Part shown: positions 33,707 to 43,131 of the stretch, piece by piece
Numbering within the stretch: position 1 is the stretch's first letter
Layout: each line of letters starts with the position of its first letter
From: Massilia terrae
GTDB lineage: Bacteria; Pseudomonadota; Gammaproteobacteria; Burkholderiales; Burkholderiaceae_D
Direction: 5' to 3'
Assembly: GCF_024753145.1 (NCBI RefSeq)
Contig: NZ_JANUGU010000001.1
Span: 1,302,001 to 1,366,000 of the forward strand
DNA length: 64,000 nt
Position numbers and translations under genes: made by a program
Notes under the pieces: generated by a model
Databases searched by the model: none
What the model was told of the DNA's origin: nothing
What the model saw: the letters and a program-made list of their open reading frames with translations, nothing else

Positions 33707-34389
33707 TGGGTCACGTCCGCAAGCTCACCAGCCTGCGCCAGTTCGATACTTGCCGCCTGATTCCCTCGCGTTTCGCCGACATCGAGGACTCGGTGCTGGC
33801 GCCGCTCGCCGATGACGACGCCACTTTGCGCGACCTGTTCGACCTGGACAACGCCACCAACGAGCGCCTGCGCGGCGAGTTCGGCGGCCTGCCCGGCATC
33901 GGCCCGGACGAACTGGTGTTCGGCGTGCCCTTCTTCCGCATCGTCAATGCGTCGTTCTGCTACCCGCGCCCGGAAGGCAGCCGCTTCAACGATGGCGACC
34001 GCGGCGCCTGGTACTGCGCCTTCGACATCGAGACCGCGCTGGCCGAAGTGTGCTTCCACAAGGCCGTCGAGTACCAGGAGATCAACCGCTTCGACGACAG
34101 CGTCAGCTACCAGTGCATGCTGGCCGACTTTACGGCCACCTTCCATGACCTGCGCGGCAACAACACCTGTCCCAAGTGCCTGGATCCGTCCAGCTATGTG
34201 GACTCGCAGGCGCTCGCCGCCGAACTGCTCGACTCCGGCTCGATGGGCATCATCTACCCCAGCGTGCGGCACGAGGGCGGCGAATGCCTCGCTTGTTTCC
34301 GGCCCGCGCTGGTTGGCAATGTTCGCAAGGGCCAGGCCTATCGGTTAACATGGGCGGGTTCGCCGATCCCGGCGATAGAACCGATCTGA
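33706..34389 (+). CDS. RES-domain toxin
   Basis: 227 residues from GTG 33706. RES-family toxins degrade NAD+ and arrest growth when unrestrained. Features seen are the arginine-containing RLIPSRFAD, FFRIVNASFCYPRPEGSRFND with the R-rich pocket, AWYCAFDIETALAEVCFH (conserved Tyr and Glu), and the C-terminal SGSMGIIYPSVRHEGGECLACFRP. This is the typical RES end with conserved Ser and the SxR segment. The gene is directly coupled to the Xre-type antitoxin. The length is typical and all expected blocks are present, so the module looks intact. Confidence 0.9.
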   Translation: MGHVRKLTSLRQFDTCRLIPSRFADIEDSVLAPLADDDATLRDLFDLDNATNERLRGEFGGLPGIGPDELVFGVPFFRIVNASFCYPRPEGSRFNDGDRGAWYCAFDIETALAEVCFHKAVEYQEINRFDDSVSYQCMLADFTATFHDLRGNNTCPKCLDPSSYVDSQALAAELLDSGSMGIIYPSVRHEGGECLACFRPALVGNVRKGQAYRLTWAGSPIPAIEPI

Positions 34390-34401
34390 ACAAGCCGCAC
34401 C

Positions 34402-34722
34402 ATGAAGACCAAGCCAGAGAACGACCAGGAACTGTACGACAAAGTCAACCGTGAAACCGCCCGCATCCAGTGGAGCGAGCTGGAACGCCACTTCGCGTCC
34501 GGCGCCGTCATCTACGTGAGCGAAGACCTCGACCTCGTCGATGTCGCGGTGCGCATGTCGCACGACGACAAGGAAAACGTGCAGCGCTGGCTCGCGGAGG
34601 GCAAGGTCCACAAGGTCAAGGACGAGCAGGCGCAGGTGTGGGCCGTCGCCGACTCCACCCTCTGGGCCGCGGTGGTGCATCCCTTCGTGCTGGTGCAGCC
34701 GGAGAAAAAGCGCCTGCACTGA
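34402..34722 (+). CDS. DUF2288 family protein
   Basis: 106 residues, short and highly charged, with no signal or membrane segment. The segments NRETARIQWSELERHFASG, VIYVSEDLDLVDVA and WAVADSTLWAAVVHPFVLVQ are characteristic of the small DUF2288 family of proteobacteria. Function is unknown. It starts 12 bases after the RES toxin gene and may be transcribed with it, though the family occurs widely without that neighbour. It converges with the lipoprotein gene, leaving only three bases between stops. Confidence 0.82.
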   Translation: MKTKPENDQELYDKVNRETARIQWSELERHFASGAVIYVSEDLDLVDVAVRMSHDDKENVQRWLAEGKVHKVKDEQAQVWAVADSTLWAAVVHPFVLVQPEKKRLH

Positions 34723-34725
34723 GTA

Positions 34726-35217
34726 CTAGGGCTTGCCGGGCATGGCCGACGAGTGATGGCTGGTGATCAGCCAGCGCTTGCCATCCCACTTGTAGCTGAA
34801 ACTGTAGCGCGCCGGCACGATCTGGCCGGTGCGGTCGAAAGTGAAGGTGTACAGGCCGGCGTCCACCGCCGCATTGCAGCCGATGTAGATGCGACGAAAG
34901 TCGATGCGGCCGAAGGGCTGGTCTTCCAGGAAGTGCTCGAAGTATTCCACCCTGCCCGCCCGCGTCACGCGCGGCCGGTCTGACACGGTCGGCAGCAGGA
35001 TCGATCCCTCCGCATAGTTGTCCGCCACCTTTTCCGGGTCGCCCGTCTGCAGCGATTCGTTCCAGCGGTCGAACAGCGCGGCGATATCGCGCTCCGACGT
35101 GCGGTGGCACCGTTCCGCGCGCGGCGGCTGCGCGTCACCGTCGTCGCGATCGGGCGGCACGGCGCAACCGGCAAATGCCAGGGCGGCCAGCGCTGCAACT
35201 GCGGCATGTCCTTTCAT
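34726..35217 (-). CDS. SnoaL/DUF4440-like lipoprotein
   Basis: 163 residues from ATG 35217, preceded by AAGGAG. The N-terminal lipoprotein signal has a lipobox ending FAGC at residue ~19. After that comes an NTF2-like fold: RDIAALFDRWNESLQTGDPEKVADNY, then RVEYFEHFLEDQPFGRID and a C-terminal YSFSYKWDGKRWLITSHHSS. This matches the SgcJ/EcaC-type DUF4440 group. The His-His-Ser end is conserved in that group. Likely an anchored periplasmic or outer-membrane protein of unknown function, and the second such fold in this neighbourhood. The longer frame to 35346 has no ribosome site. Confidence 0.78.
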   Translation of the reverse strand: MKGHAAVAALAALAFAGCAVPPDRDDGDAQPPRAERCHRTSERDIAALFDRWNESLQTGDPEKVADNYAEGSILLPTVSDRPRVTRAGRVEYFEHFLEDQPFGRIDFRRIYIGCNAAVDAGLYTFTFDRTGQIVPARYSFSYKWDGKRWLITSHHSSAMPGKP

Positions 35218-35350
35218 GGCGGATCTCCTTTTCGTCGATGTGCGAAAGCCAGAATAGATCAGCCGTGGCGACGAAAGTGTGAGCCGGCGCAGGCGTGCGC
35301 GCAGCCGAAGCGAGATCCTTGGATGGACGCGGCATTGCCGCCACAAGCGG

Positions 35351-35689
35351 CTACACCGAAGAGAAGGAGACTGCCACGAACAGGAAAACCGGGAGTGCCA
35401 GCACTACCGCGACGACGAGGCGCAGCAGTCCGGTACCCGTGATGGGAACCGCGGTCCGCCTGACAGCCCGGTACGACAGCAGCGAGCCTCCACCGGCAAC
35501 GATGAGCGCGAATGCATACGAGCTGAACATCACGACGATCATCAGGAAAGTATCCGACGCGCCCACCGAGGCGCCATGGTGGCGGGCCTCGGACAGCGCC
35601 TTGATTACCCAGGCCAGTCCGAGCAGAAATGGGCACAGCCCCAAGAACATCATGGCGACCGCAATTCGCATCTGCAATTGAGGCGACAT
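35351..35689 (-). CDS. Small hypothetical membrane protein
   Basis: 112 residues from ATG 35689, with GGAGAAAAG just upstream. Three hydrophobic helices are visible: AVAMMFLGLCPFLLGLAWVI (~10-30), TFLMIVVMFSSYAFALIVAG (~45-65), and a C-terminal LLRLVVAVVLALPVFLFVAV (~88-108). A basic loop (YRAVRRTAVP) lies between the last two. I do not recognise a family. Upstream in-frame ATGs at 35746 and 35764 exist but lack ribosome sites. Confidence 0.6.
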   Translation of the reverse strand: MSPQLQMRIAVAMMFLGLCPFLLGLAWVIKALSEARHHGASVGASDTFLMIVVMFSSYAFALIVAGGGSLLSYRAVRRTAVPITGTGLLRLVVAVVLALPVFLFVAVSFSSV

Positions 35690-35828
35690 CTTTTCTCCGG
35701 ATTGGGGGGGGCCGGCATCCAGCGGCCGGGCCTGCGACGAATTCATTGCACGCCAGCCTATCAACTACAGTAATAACAGTAGCATAACCGGACTGGCAAC
35801 ATTGGTCATCTATTACTTCGTCGAGCGA

Positions 35829-36548
35829 TCAACCGCGCCCCGTTCCGAGCTCCTGGTGAAGGTCATGCAGCATCAGGCTAAGGAAGACGATCAGCCCGAC
35901 ATAAAATGTCCCGTAAGTCAGTTTATCCTCCAACGGCACGGCGTAGTAATCCTTGTTTTCAGGCGCATCCGGATCGTAGCGCCAGGCCGCGATCAGCTGC
36001 GGGATCGCGACGACGCCGATCAGGATGAGAATGGGACTGGGCCGCCATAAAAACGCAGCGGCGAGAATCGGCGCGCCCAGCAGCCACACGCGCGGCGACA
36101 GGATCGCCGTAATGCGGCCGCCGTCCAACGGCGAGACCGGAATCAGGTTGAAAAGATTGAGGAAGAAACCGGCATAAGCCAGTGCCAGCAGCAAGCCGCT
36201 ATCAAATTGGCGCGCCAGGAAATAGCAGCCCAGCGCCGCCACCGTGCCCGCAACAGGACCCGCGATACCGACATAGGCCTCGGTTTTCACGTCCGTCGGC
36301 ATTTCCTTCATATTGATCCAGGCGCCGACAAATGGGATGAAGGTCGGCGCCCCGACCGGAAGGCCGCTGCGGCGCGCGGCAATGAAATGCCCCATCTCAT
36401 GGCAGAACAAGAGCGCGACAAAACCAGCGGCATACCACCAGCCATAAACGAAGGCGTAGGCCACGACCGACAGCAGCATGGTGCCGCCGGTCGTCAGCAC
36501 CTTGCCCAGCTTTCCGGCGCTGAACAGAAGGAGCAGGAGCGATTTCAT
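35829..36548 (-). CDS. Site-2 protease family (M50) integral membrane metalloprotease
   Basis: 239 residues. The zinc-binding HEMGH motif lies inside a hydrophobic helix (VALLFCHEMGHFIAARRSG, ~46-64), and the second metal motif is NLIPVSPLDGGR with the conserved Asp. About six helices are predicted. Such enzymes cleave substrates within the membrane, often anti-sigma factors or signal remnants; the substrate is unknown here. No PDZ domain is present, so it belongs to the compact group. It follows the DUF2167 gene by seven bases on the minus strand, so the two are one transcription unit. Confidence 0.88.
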   Translation of the reverse strand: MKSLLLLLFSAGKLGKVLTTGGTMLLSVVAYAFVYGWWYAAGFVALLFCHEMGHFIAARRSGLPVGAPTFIPFVGAWINMKEMPTDVKTEAYVGIAGPVAGTVAALGCYFLARQFDSGLLLALAYAGFFLNLFNLIPVSPLDGGRITAILSPRVWLLGAPILAAAFLWRPSPILILIGVVAIPQLIAAWRYDPDAPENKDYYAVPLEDKLTYGTFYVGLIVFLSLMLHDLHQELGTGRG

Positions 36549-36555
36549 CGCCGAT

Positions 36556-37449
36556 TCATGCTTCGTTCTTGCGCTTGAAGAAGCTGCGTATGCCGGCGAT
36601 CAGGGCAAGCGCGGCCACCGCAATCAACTTGAAGAACTTCAGCGCAAATGCCGCGATGATGGCGAACAGCCCGAGCTTTTTCACCGCCAGGCCCGTCACC
36701 AGTGCGGCGATTCCATATTCGGCGACGCGATCGGTACCGGAATGGAAGTCGGCGTATGTTTTCCCGGGATTGAAACTGGTCTGCGCAAGCAAGGTTTCCA
36801 GGTGAGGCTTGGTCTCGGCCAGTTCAGGAAGGGAGGCGACCAGGTTCATTGACAGATAACCTTCACGGCCCAGCACATACGTGTTGAAATTGACGCCGTG
36901 TTCCGCGTCGGCCGGTGCGCCTTTGTCTTTCGATTCGATCGCCCACGCCAGGCGGTGCGTTTTCGCATCGTAGGCCGGCCTTTGCGTCCAACCCATCACC
37001 TCCATTTCAGGGAATCCGCGCGCGGCGCGCTCCTTATTACCCTCTTTGGTTCCTTCGCGAATGCTGTCCAGCAGTTCGTCCACCTTCCAATCCCGTGCCT
37101 CGTCGTCTTTGATATAGCCGGAATCGATAAAGCGCGGGATGACCATGCCTTTGTTATCGGGAGGGATAATGATCCCGAGCCGGGTCGGGTCGTCGCCGTT
37201 ACCCATCGCCTTCATGATCCGGCCGGCCTCCGGCTGGGGAATGAAACTGTAATTTTCGGGCAGCTTGAGCGTGGCCTGGTTAGCGAGCGGTATGTCGACA
37301 GGACCGTTCTTCACCACGGCTTGTGCCGCCGCGACCGCGGCCTTCATTTCGGTCTCCGCATCGATCTTCGGCGATTGCGCCACCGCATCCATCAAAGCTA
37401 ACGACAAGACAGCGGCACATGCGCCGCGCGCAAAGCGATTCAGTTTCAT
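36556..37449 (-). CDS. DUF2167 family membrane-anchored periplasmic protein
   Basis: 297 residues from ATG 37449. The N-terminal signal peptide (MKLNRFARGACAAVLSLAL) is followed by a globular domain: GPVDIPLANQATLKLPENYSFIP, then ARDWKVDELLDSIREGT and GWTQRPAYDAKTHRLAWAIE. Two C-terminal hydrophobic helices (GLFAIIAAFALKFFKLIAVAALAL) end in a Lys/Arg-rich tail. This is the DUF2167 layout, with the domain outside the inner membrane. Function unknown. Co-transcription with the M50 protease suggests the two may work on a common membrane process, but that is inference. Confidence 0.85.
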   Translation of the reverse strand: MKLNRFARGACAAVLSLALMDAVAQSPKIDAETEMKAAVAAAQAVVKNGPVDIPLANQATLKLPENYSFIPQPEAGRIMKAMGNGDDPTRLGIIIPPDNKGMVIPRFIDSGYIKDDEARDWKVDELLDSIREGTKEGNKERAARGFPEMEVMGWTQRPAYDAKTHRLAWAIESKDKGAPADAEHGVNFNTYVLGREGYLSMNLVASLPELAETKPHLETLLAQTSFNPGKTYADFHSGTDRVAEYGIAALVTGLAVKKLGLFAIIAAFALKFFKLIAVAALALIAGIRSFFKRKNEA

Positions 37450-37524
37450 CTCATCCCCATTCTGGTGTCGCGCCTGGCGCACTGTGTCGCCGGCGGATCG
37501 ATTTATCGTGTGACCCGAGCCGCC

Positions 37525-37530
37525 ATTGTA
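37525..37530 (-). promoter_or_regulatory. Possible -10 box for the DUF2167-M50 unit
   Basis: TACAAT on the minus strand, about 75 bases before the DUF2167 ATG. No good -35 was found 16-18 bases upstream, so this is tentative. Confidence 0.3.
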
Positions 37531-37625
37531 TGCATGCGAGCCGTCGAGAAACTCTCAGATTGTTACCTTTGGGGAAATATTTTCGGCCGCTATGCGCGAC
37601 GCATGGAAGGCGTGGTCACAGTCTG

Positions 37626-39602
37626 TCAGTCGGACAGGGATACCCGATACATGCCCGGTTCGCCTGCCGGTTCAGCATGCGACTGTCGCGCCAGATCGTC
37701 GAGATGGGGCGCCGCGTGCAGCAGCACCGGCCCGGCGGTGTGCACCGGCTTGAAACGCCAGCTGCGCGCGCTGCCGTTGGCTTCACGGCTCAGGTGCTGC
37801 AGTTTGCGCACGTAGTCGATCAGCACATCGCGGTTGCTGTCAGGCGCGGCCACGACGAGCTTGCCCGAGCCGAGCATCGCGAAGCCGCCACCGCCGCTGG
37901 CCCGGTAGTTATTGGTCGCGACGATGAACTCCTGGCGATCCTCGACCGGCGCGCCCTGGTAACGCAGGTTCGAGATGCGGTGCCCCGGCGGCTGCGTGAC
38001 GTCGATGTCGTAGCTGGCGTCCTTCGTGGTCAGCATGTCGAAGTTATAACTGGCGAACTGCTTGTTGACCAGTTCCTGTGCTTCGATCTGCGTGGGGTCG
38101 ATGGTATTGAAGCGCCCGGCGGCGCGCTCCAGCCACGCCTTCAGTTCGGCGCCGTTGACCCTCACCGCCGACAGCGTGTTCGGATACAGGTACAGGTCCG
38201 CCGCATTGTTCATCGCCAGTTTGCCGGCCGGGACATCGGTGTAGTCGCCCGGCCCCGCAGCGCCGGCCTTGAACGGCGCCGCCATCGACAGCACCGGCAG
38301 GCTCGCATACTGCGGCAGGTTGGCCGCGATATAGCGCCTGGTGTAGTCAGCCTGGGCGTCGTTGACGAGCTGGATCGCGGAGACGTCGCCGAGGTCAGCG
38401 AAGTAGCTCGACATCCGGAAACCGGTGTCGCCGATCGGCGTTTTCACGTAGGCGATCGTGCCTTGATGTTCATTCGCCGCCAGCGCGGCGACCGCTCGAT
38501 CGGGCGCGACGAAGGATTTGTCTGGCCGCTGGATCGCACGCACTTCGACGGTCGCCCGGTCCTTGTCCGCCACCCAGCGCTTGCCGTCGTGGCGCAGGCG
38601 CAGGCTGATCACGCCGAGGTCCTTGCCCCACAGGCCGGCCATCACGGTCGGCACGCCGAAAACGCGGCCGCCGGCCCTGTCGACGCCCGGCAGCATGAAC
38701 TGCGGCGCATTGCTAGAAGCGTCCGGGAACACGGCGTGCGCATGGCCGAGCAGGATCGCGTCGATGCCCGGCACCTGGGCCAGGTAGTAGCCCGCGTTTT
38801 CCATCTTCGGCGTGTAGGCGGCGCCGTCGATGCCGCCGTGCGAGATCGCGATCACCACGTCCGCCCCCTTCGCGCGCATCTCCGGGACGTACTTTTCGGC
38901 CGCTTCGCGCACGCCTTCGGTGTAGACCTTCCCGTCCAGCCAGCGCTTGTCCCACTCCATGATGCCGGGCGTCGTCAGGCCGATGATCCCGACCTTGACG
39001 GTTGCGTTGAACGGCTTGCCGTTCGCGTCGGTCGCGGCGATGCGCTTGTCGATGATGCGGTATGGCGCGAACAGCGGCTTATGGGTCTTCAGGCTGTAGA
39101 CGTTCGCCAGCACGATCGGAAACGCCGGGCCGGCGCAGCGCATCGTCTTGTCGACGCCGGACACGTCGAAGCGGCTGCCGGTCACCTGGGCCAGGAAGCG
39201 CAGGCCATAGTTGAAATCGTGGTTGCCGACACCGCCGCCTTCATATCCGAGCCTGTTCATCACCTTGTAAATGGCCAGGCGCTGGCCGCAGCGCACCGGA
39301 TGGGCGATGGCCTGGTAGTCCGCCAGCGCGGTGCCTTGCAGGGTGTCGCCATTGTCGAGCAGGAGCGTGTTGGCGAATTCGCGCCGCGCCGCCGCGATCA
39401 GGGTCGCCGTGCGCTCAAGCCCGAGCGACGGGTCGGCGGCGAGCTTGTAGTAGTCGTAGCCGACCACGTTGGAGTGGAGGTCCGTGGTCTCCAGCACCGC
39501 CAGCGTCGCGGTCGCGCCGGCGGGAACGCCCGCGCAGGCTGCCGTGGCCACTGCCAGCGGCAAGGCCGCGATGCAAACTTGGTAAGGCAGGCTGGTCGAC
39601 AT
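37626..39602 (-). CDS. cpdB: 2',3'-cyclic-nucleotide 2'-phosphodiesterase/3'-nucleotidase (CpdB-like)
   Basis: 658 residues from ATG 39602. A signal peptide (YQVCIAALPLAVATAACAG) directs it to the periplasm. The metallophosphoesterase domain has LETTDLHSN, LLLDNGDTLQGTAL, GGVGNHDFNYG, and the distal HGGID and LLGHAHAVF motifs. The C-terminal 5'-nucleotidase domain (from ~370) includes NNYRASGGGGFAML, which binds the nucleoside base. It hydrolyses 2',3'-cyclic nucleotides and 3'-nucleotides for scavenging. The length matches the Escherichia coli enzyme (~650). It is divergent from prfB. Confidence 0.93.
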   Translation of the reverse strand: MSTSLPYQVCIAALPLAVATAACAGVPAGATATLAVLETTDLHSNVVGYDYYKLAADPSLGLERTATLIAAARREFANTLLLDNGDTLQGTALADYQAIAHPVRCGQRLAIYKVMNRLGYEGGGVGNHDFNYGLRFLAQVTGSRFDVSGVDKTMRCAGPAFPIVLANVYSLKTHKPLFAPYRIIDKRIAATDANGKPFNATVKVGIIGLTTPGIMEWDKRWLDGKVYTEGVREAAEKYVPEMRAKGADVVIAISHGGIDGAAYTPKMENAGYYLAQVPGIDAILLGHAHAVFPDASSNAPQFMLPGVDRAGGRVFGVPTVMAGLWGKDLGVISLRLRHDGKRWVADKDRATVEVRAIQRPDKSFVAPDRAVAALAANEHQGTIAYVKTPIGDTGFRMSSYFADLGDVSAIQLVNDAQADYTRRYIAANLPQYASLPVLSMAAPFKAGAAGPGDYTDVPAGKLAMNNAADLYLYPNTLSAVRVNGAELKAWLERAAGRFNTIDPTQIEAQELVNKQFASYNFDMLTTKDASYDIDVTQPPGHRISNLRYQGAPVEDRQEFIVATNNYRASGGGGFAMLGSGKLVVAAPDSNRDVLIDYVRKLQHLSREANGSARSWRFKPVHTAGPVLLHAAPHLDDLARQSHAEPAGEPGMYRVSLSD

Positions 39603-39687
39603 AAGTGATCGGATTGGAAAGACCGGCCGATGATACGGCACAGCTGCCCGCCCCATCAAGCGGGGCGCTAAGCTGCACGCACTGGGG

Positions 39688-39693
39688 TATAAT
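39688..39693 (+). promoter_or_regulatory. Probable -10 box of the prfB operon
   Basis: A perfect TATAAT 40 bases before the prfB ATG, in the divergent region with cpdB. The -35 is weak, as is common for GC-rich genomes. Confidence 0.5.
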
Positions 39694-39733
39694 CGAGGGT
39701 TTCGAATTCAACCTATCAAAGAGCGCCAAGAAC

Positions 39734-40838
39734 ATGGAAGCCGAACGCATCAACGCCATCTCCGCCCTGCTGTCCGACCTGACCGGTCGGGAAGCCGAAC
39801 TTCGGAGGTATCTTTGACTTCGATAAGAAGTCGGATGACCTCGAACAGGTAAACCAGGAGCTGGAAGACCCCACCGTCTGGAATGACCAGAAACGTGCCC
39901 AGGACCTGGGCAAGAAGAAGAAAGAACTTGAAGGCGTGGTCCTGACGCTGCAGAAGGCGGACGCCGACCTGAAGGACGCGGCCGACCTGTTCGAGATGGC
40001 GCGCGAGGAAGGCGACGACGAAACGCTCGAAGCCGTGGCCGGCGACGCCGAAGCGATCCAGAAGGTCATCGAGGCGATGGAATTCCGCCGGATGTTCAGC
40101 AACCCGATGGACCACGCCAACTGCTTCATCGACATCCAGGCCGGCGCCGGCGGCACCGAAGCCCAGGACTGGGCGTCCATGCTGCTGCGCCAGTACCTGC
40201 GCTATTGCGAACGCAAGGGCTTCAAGGCCGAACTGCTGGAAGTGTCCGAGGGCGAGGTCGCGGGCATCAAGACCGCCACCATCAAGGTCGAAGGCGAATA
40301 CGCCTACGGCCACCTGCGCACCGAAACCGGCGTGCATCGCCTGGTGCGCAAGTCGCCGTTCGACTCCGCCAACGGCCGCCACACCTCGTTCTCGTCGCTG
40401 TTCGTCTACCCGGAAGTGGACGAGTCCTTCGACATCGAGATCAACCCGGCGGACGTGCGCATCGACACCTACCGCGCATCCGGCGCCGGCGGCCAGCACA
40501 TCAACAAGACCGACTCCGCGGTGCGCCTGACGCACGCTCCGTCGGGCATCGTGGTGCAGTGCCAGAACGACCGTTCGCAGCACCGCAACAAGGCCGAAGC
40601 ATTCGACATGCTGCGCGCGAAGCTGTTCGAGCTGGAGCTGCGCAAGCGCATGGCCGAGCAGCAGAAGCTGGAAGACTCCAAGACCGACGTCGGCTGGGGC
40701 CACCAGATCCGCTCCTACGTGCTGGACCAGTCCCGCATCAAGGACCTGCGCACCAACGTTGAAACCGGCAACACCAAGAACGTGCTGGACGGCGACCTGG
40801 ACGACTTCATCTCCGCATCGCTCAAGCAGGGTATCTGA
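39734..40838 (+). CDS. prfB: Peptide chain release factor 2, with programmed +1 frameshift
   Basis: The gene is split between two frames. The first 27 codons (39734-39814) end at an in-frame TGA (39815-39817), and translation resumes one base later at GAC (39816) to give a 367-residue RF2. The product terminates translation at UGA and UAA codons. SPF ([10 protein letters not shown]) is the stop-codon recognition tripeptide and GAGGQHINK carries the GGQ motif for peptidyl-tRNA hydrolysis. The internal TGA makes RF2 limit its own synthesis. It is followed by a HAD phosphatase gene (three bases on) and lysS, forming an operon. Confidence 0.97.
39804..39818 (+). promoter_or_regulatory. prfB programmed +1 frameshift site
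   Basis: GGAGG-TAT-CTT-TGA-C. The internal Shine-Dalgarno-like GGAGG is three bases before the CTT slippery codon, and TGA followed by C is a weak termination context. The common form has AGGGGG; here it is CGGAGG, which is still a strong anti-SD match. Confidence 0.95.
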
Positions 40839-40841
40839 TCG

Positions 40842-41519
40842 ATGAGCGAGGCAAAACGCGCATTCGTGTTCGACATGGACGGCACCATCGTCGACAACAT
40901 GGGCTTCCACATGAAGTCGTGGATCGAGTTCTTCCATCGCCGCGGCAAGGACATCGACCGCGATGAATTCTTCCGTGCGACCGCCGGCCGCCAGGGCAAG
41001 GAGATCATGCGCGCCTACCTCGGCGCGCATCTGTCCGACGACGAGGTGGCGGCGCTGAACGCCGAAAAGGAAGCGCTGTACCGCGAGATCTACGGGCCGC
41101 ACCTGAAGGAACTCGCGGGCCTGTCGCGCTTCCTCGATGAAGCCAAAGCGCAGGGTGTGCTGCTCGCCGTGGCCACTTCCGGCCCACCGGAAAACATCGA
41201 TTTCGTGCTCGACGGCCTGAAGCTGCGCCGCCATTTCAAGGCGGTGGTCGGCGCGGCCGACGTCAAGCGCGGCAAGCCGCATCCGGACGTGTTCCTGAAG
41301 GCGGCCGAAAAGCTCGGCGTGGCGCCGGCCGACTGCATCGTGTTCGAAGATGCGCCGCTGGGCGTGGAAGCGGCACAAAATGCCGGCATGCCGTCCGTGG
41401 TGCTGACAACCACTTTGCCGGCCGACGCGTTTAGCCAGTACGACAAGGTGATCGCCGTCGCGCCCGACTTTAACGAACTGTCCGTCGACGAGCTGCTCGC
41501 CCCGGCAACCCAACAATAA
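40842..41519 (+). CDS. HAD-family phosphatase (beta-phosphoglucomutase-like)
   Basis: 225 residues. Motif I is [12 protein letters not shown] (nucleophile Asp and acid/base Asp), the helical cap covers ~18-85, motif II is AVATSGPP, motif III lies in [14 protein letters not shown], and motif IV is [13 protein letters not shown]. This is the subfamily IA pattern of sugar-phosphate phosphatases and phosphoglucomutases. The substrate is unknown. It sits between prfB and lysS, which are adjacent in many bacteria, and its spacing (3 and 13 bases) implies co-transcription. Confidence 0.9.
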   Translation: MSEAKRAFVFDMDGTIVDNMGFHMKSWIEFFHRRGKDIDRDEFFRATAGRQGKEIMRAYLGAHLSDDEVAALNAEKEALYREIYGPHLKELAGLSRFLDEAKAQGVLLAVATSGPPENIDFVLDGLKLRRHFKAVVGAADVKRGKPHPDVFLKAAEKLGVAPADCIVFEDAPLGVEAAQNAGMPSVVLTTTLPADAFSQYDKVIAVAPDFNELSVDELLAPATQQ

Positions 41520-41532
41520 ACCAGATCCCACC

Positions 41533-43068
41533 ATGACTACGGAAAACCAAGACCAGGCGCCGCTGGCGTCGACCGACGAAAACAAGATCATGGCCGAGCG
41601 CCGCGCCAAGCTGACGGCCCTGCGCCAGAAGGGTGTCGCGTTCCCGAACGACTTCCGCCCGACCCACAACGCCGCCGACCTGGCCGGCCAGTACGGCTCG
41701 CACTCGCGCGAAGACCTCGAGGCCAAGCTGGTGCACGTGGCGCTGGCGGGCCGCATGATGCTCAAGCGCGAGGCCGGCAAGAAGGCCGCGTTCGCGACCC
41801 TGCAGGATTCATCCGGCCAGTACGCCAACGGCCGCATCCAGGTCTATGTCACGCTGGACGACACTGGCGAGGAAGCCATGGAGGCGTTCCGCCACTACGA
41901 CCTGGGCGACATCCTGGGCGTCGAAGGCACGCTGTTCAAGACCAAGGTCGGCGAGCTGACCATCAAGGTCTCCAAGCTCAAGCTGATCACCAAGTCTCTG
42001 CGTCCGCTGCCGGACAAGTTCCACGGCCTGGCCGACCAGGAAACCAAGTACCGCCAGCGCTACGTCGACCTGATCACCAGCGAAGAGACCCGCCGCACCT
42101 TCAAGGCGCGCACCGCCGCGATGTCGTCGATCCGCCGCTTCATGGACGAACACGGCTTCATGGAAGTCGAGACCCCGATGCTGCACCCGATCCCGGGCGG
42201 CGCCGCGGCCAAGCCTTTCATCACCCACCACAATGCACTGGACATGCAGATGTTCCTGCGCATCGCGCCTGAGCTCTATCTCAAGCGCCTGGTGGTCGGC
42301 GGCTTCGAGCGCGTGTTCGAGGTCAACCGCAACTTCCGCAACGAAGGCGTCTCGACCCGCCACAATCCCGAATTCACCATGATGGAGTTCTACGCCGCGT
42401 ACGTGGACTACAAGTGGATGATGGACTTCACCGAAGGCGTGATCCGCCAGGCCGCGATCGACGCGCACGGCACCGCGACCCTGAGCTACGGCGGGCGTGA
42501 GCTGGACCTGTCCAAGCCCTTCCACCGCCTGACCATCGTCGAGGCCATCAACAAGTATGCGCCGGGCTACACCGACGCGCAGCTGAATGACGCGGCCTTC
42601 ATCAAGGAAGAGCTGAAGAAGTTCGGCGTAAAGCCTTTCGCCACCGCCGGTCTGGGCGCGCTGCAACTGGCGCTGTTCGAAGAGACCGCGGAAGCGCAGC
42701 TGTGGGAGCCGACCTTCATCATCGACTACCCGGTTGAAGTGTCGCCGCTGGCGCGCGAATCGGATCTGCGTCCGGGCATCACCGAGCGTTTCGAGCTGTT
42801 CATGGTCGGCCGCGAGATCGCCAACGGCTTCTCGGAGCTGAACGATCCGGAAGACCAGGCCGCGCGCTTCCTGGCCCAGGTGGAGGCCAAGGATGCCGGC
42901 GACGAGGAGGCGATGTACTACGACGCCGACTACATCCGCGCGCTGGAATACGGCATGCCGCCGGCCGGCGGCTGCGGCATCGGCATCGACCGCCTGATGA
43001 TGCTGATTACAGATGCGCCGAATATTCGTGACGTGATTCTGTTCCCGCACCTGCGGCGCGAAGACTGA
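41533..43068 (+). CDS. lysS: Lysyl-tRNA synthetase, class II
   Basis: 511 residues. The N-terminal anticodon-binding OB domain (~55-170, e.g. [19 protein letters not shown]) is followed by the class II catalytic core. Motif 1 is [16 protein letters not shown], motif 2 [22 protein letters not shown] (first part shown) and motif 3 [14 protein letters not shown] near the C-terminus. It charges tRNA-Lys in the cytoplasm. The length is typical (505 in Escherichia coli). It is the last gene of the prfB-HAD-lysS unit, which ends at the palindrome 43095-43126. Confidence 0.98.
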   Translation: MTTENQDQAPLASTDENKIMAERRAKLTALRQKGVAFPNDFRPTHNAADLAGQYGSHSREDLEAKLVHVALAGRMMLKREAGKKAAFATLQDSSGQYANGRIQVYVTLDDTGEEAMEAFRHYDLGDILGVEGTLFKTKVGELTIKVSKLKLITKSLRPLPDKFHGLADQETKYRQRYVDLITSEETRRTFKARTAAMSSIRRFMDEHGFMEVETPMLHPIPGGAAAKPFITHHNALDMQMFLRIAPELYLKRLVVGGFERVFEVNRNFRNEGVSTRHNPEFTMMEFYAAYVDYKWMMDFTEGVIRQAAIDAHGTATLSYGGRELDLSKPFHRLTIVEAINKYAPGYTDAQLNDAAFIKEELKKFGVKPFATAGLGALQLALFEETAEAQLWEPTFIIDYPVEVSPLARESDLRPGITERFELFMVGREIANGFSELNDPEDQAARFLAQVEAKDAGDEEAMYYDADYIRALEYGMPPAGGCGIGIDRLMMLITDAPNIRDVILFPHLRRED

Positions 43069-43094
43069 TCGGCCACTGACGGCTAGTCAAGCAG

Positions 43095-43129
43095 AATGGG
43101 GTTCCCGCGTGCGCGGGAACCCCATTTTT
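43095..43129 (+). terminator. Perfect 14-bp hairpin between lysS and ppnN, REP-like
   Basis: AATGGGGTTCCCGC / GCGGGAACCCCATT, 14 matched pairs around a four-base loop, followed by a short T-run on the plus strand. It is a single palindrome of the same consensus as the REP-like pairs and lies between convergent lysS and ppnN, so it probably terminates lysS and perhaps both genes. Confidence 0.75.
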
Positions 43130-43131
43130 CT

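Noticed and set aside
39815..39817. Internal stop in prfB as a sign of a pseudogene
   Set aside because: It is the standard programmed frameshift; the second frame continues exactly one base later with RF2 sequence.
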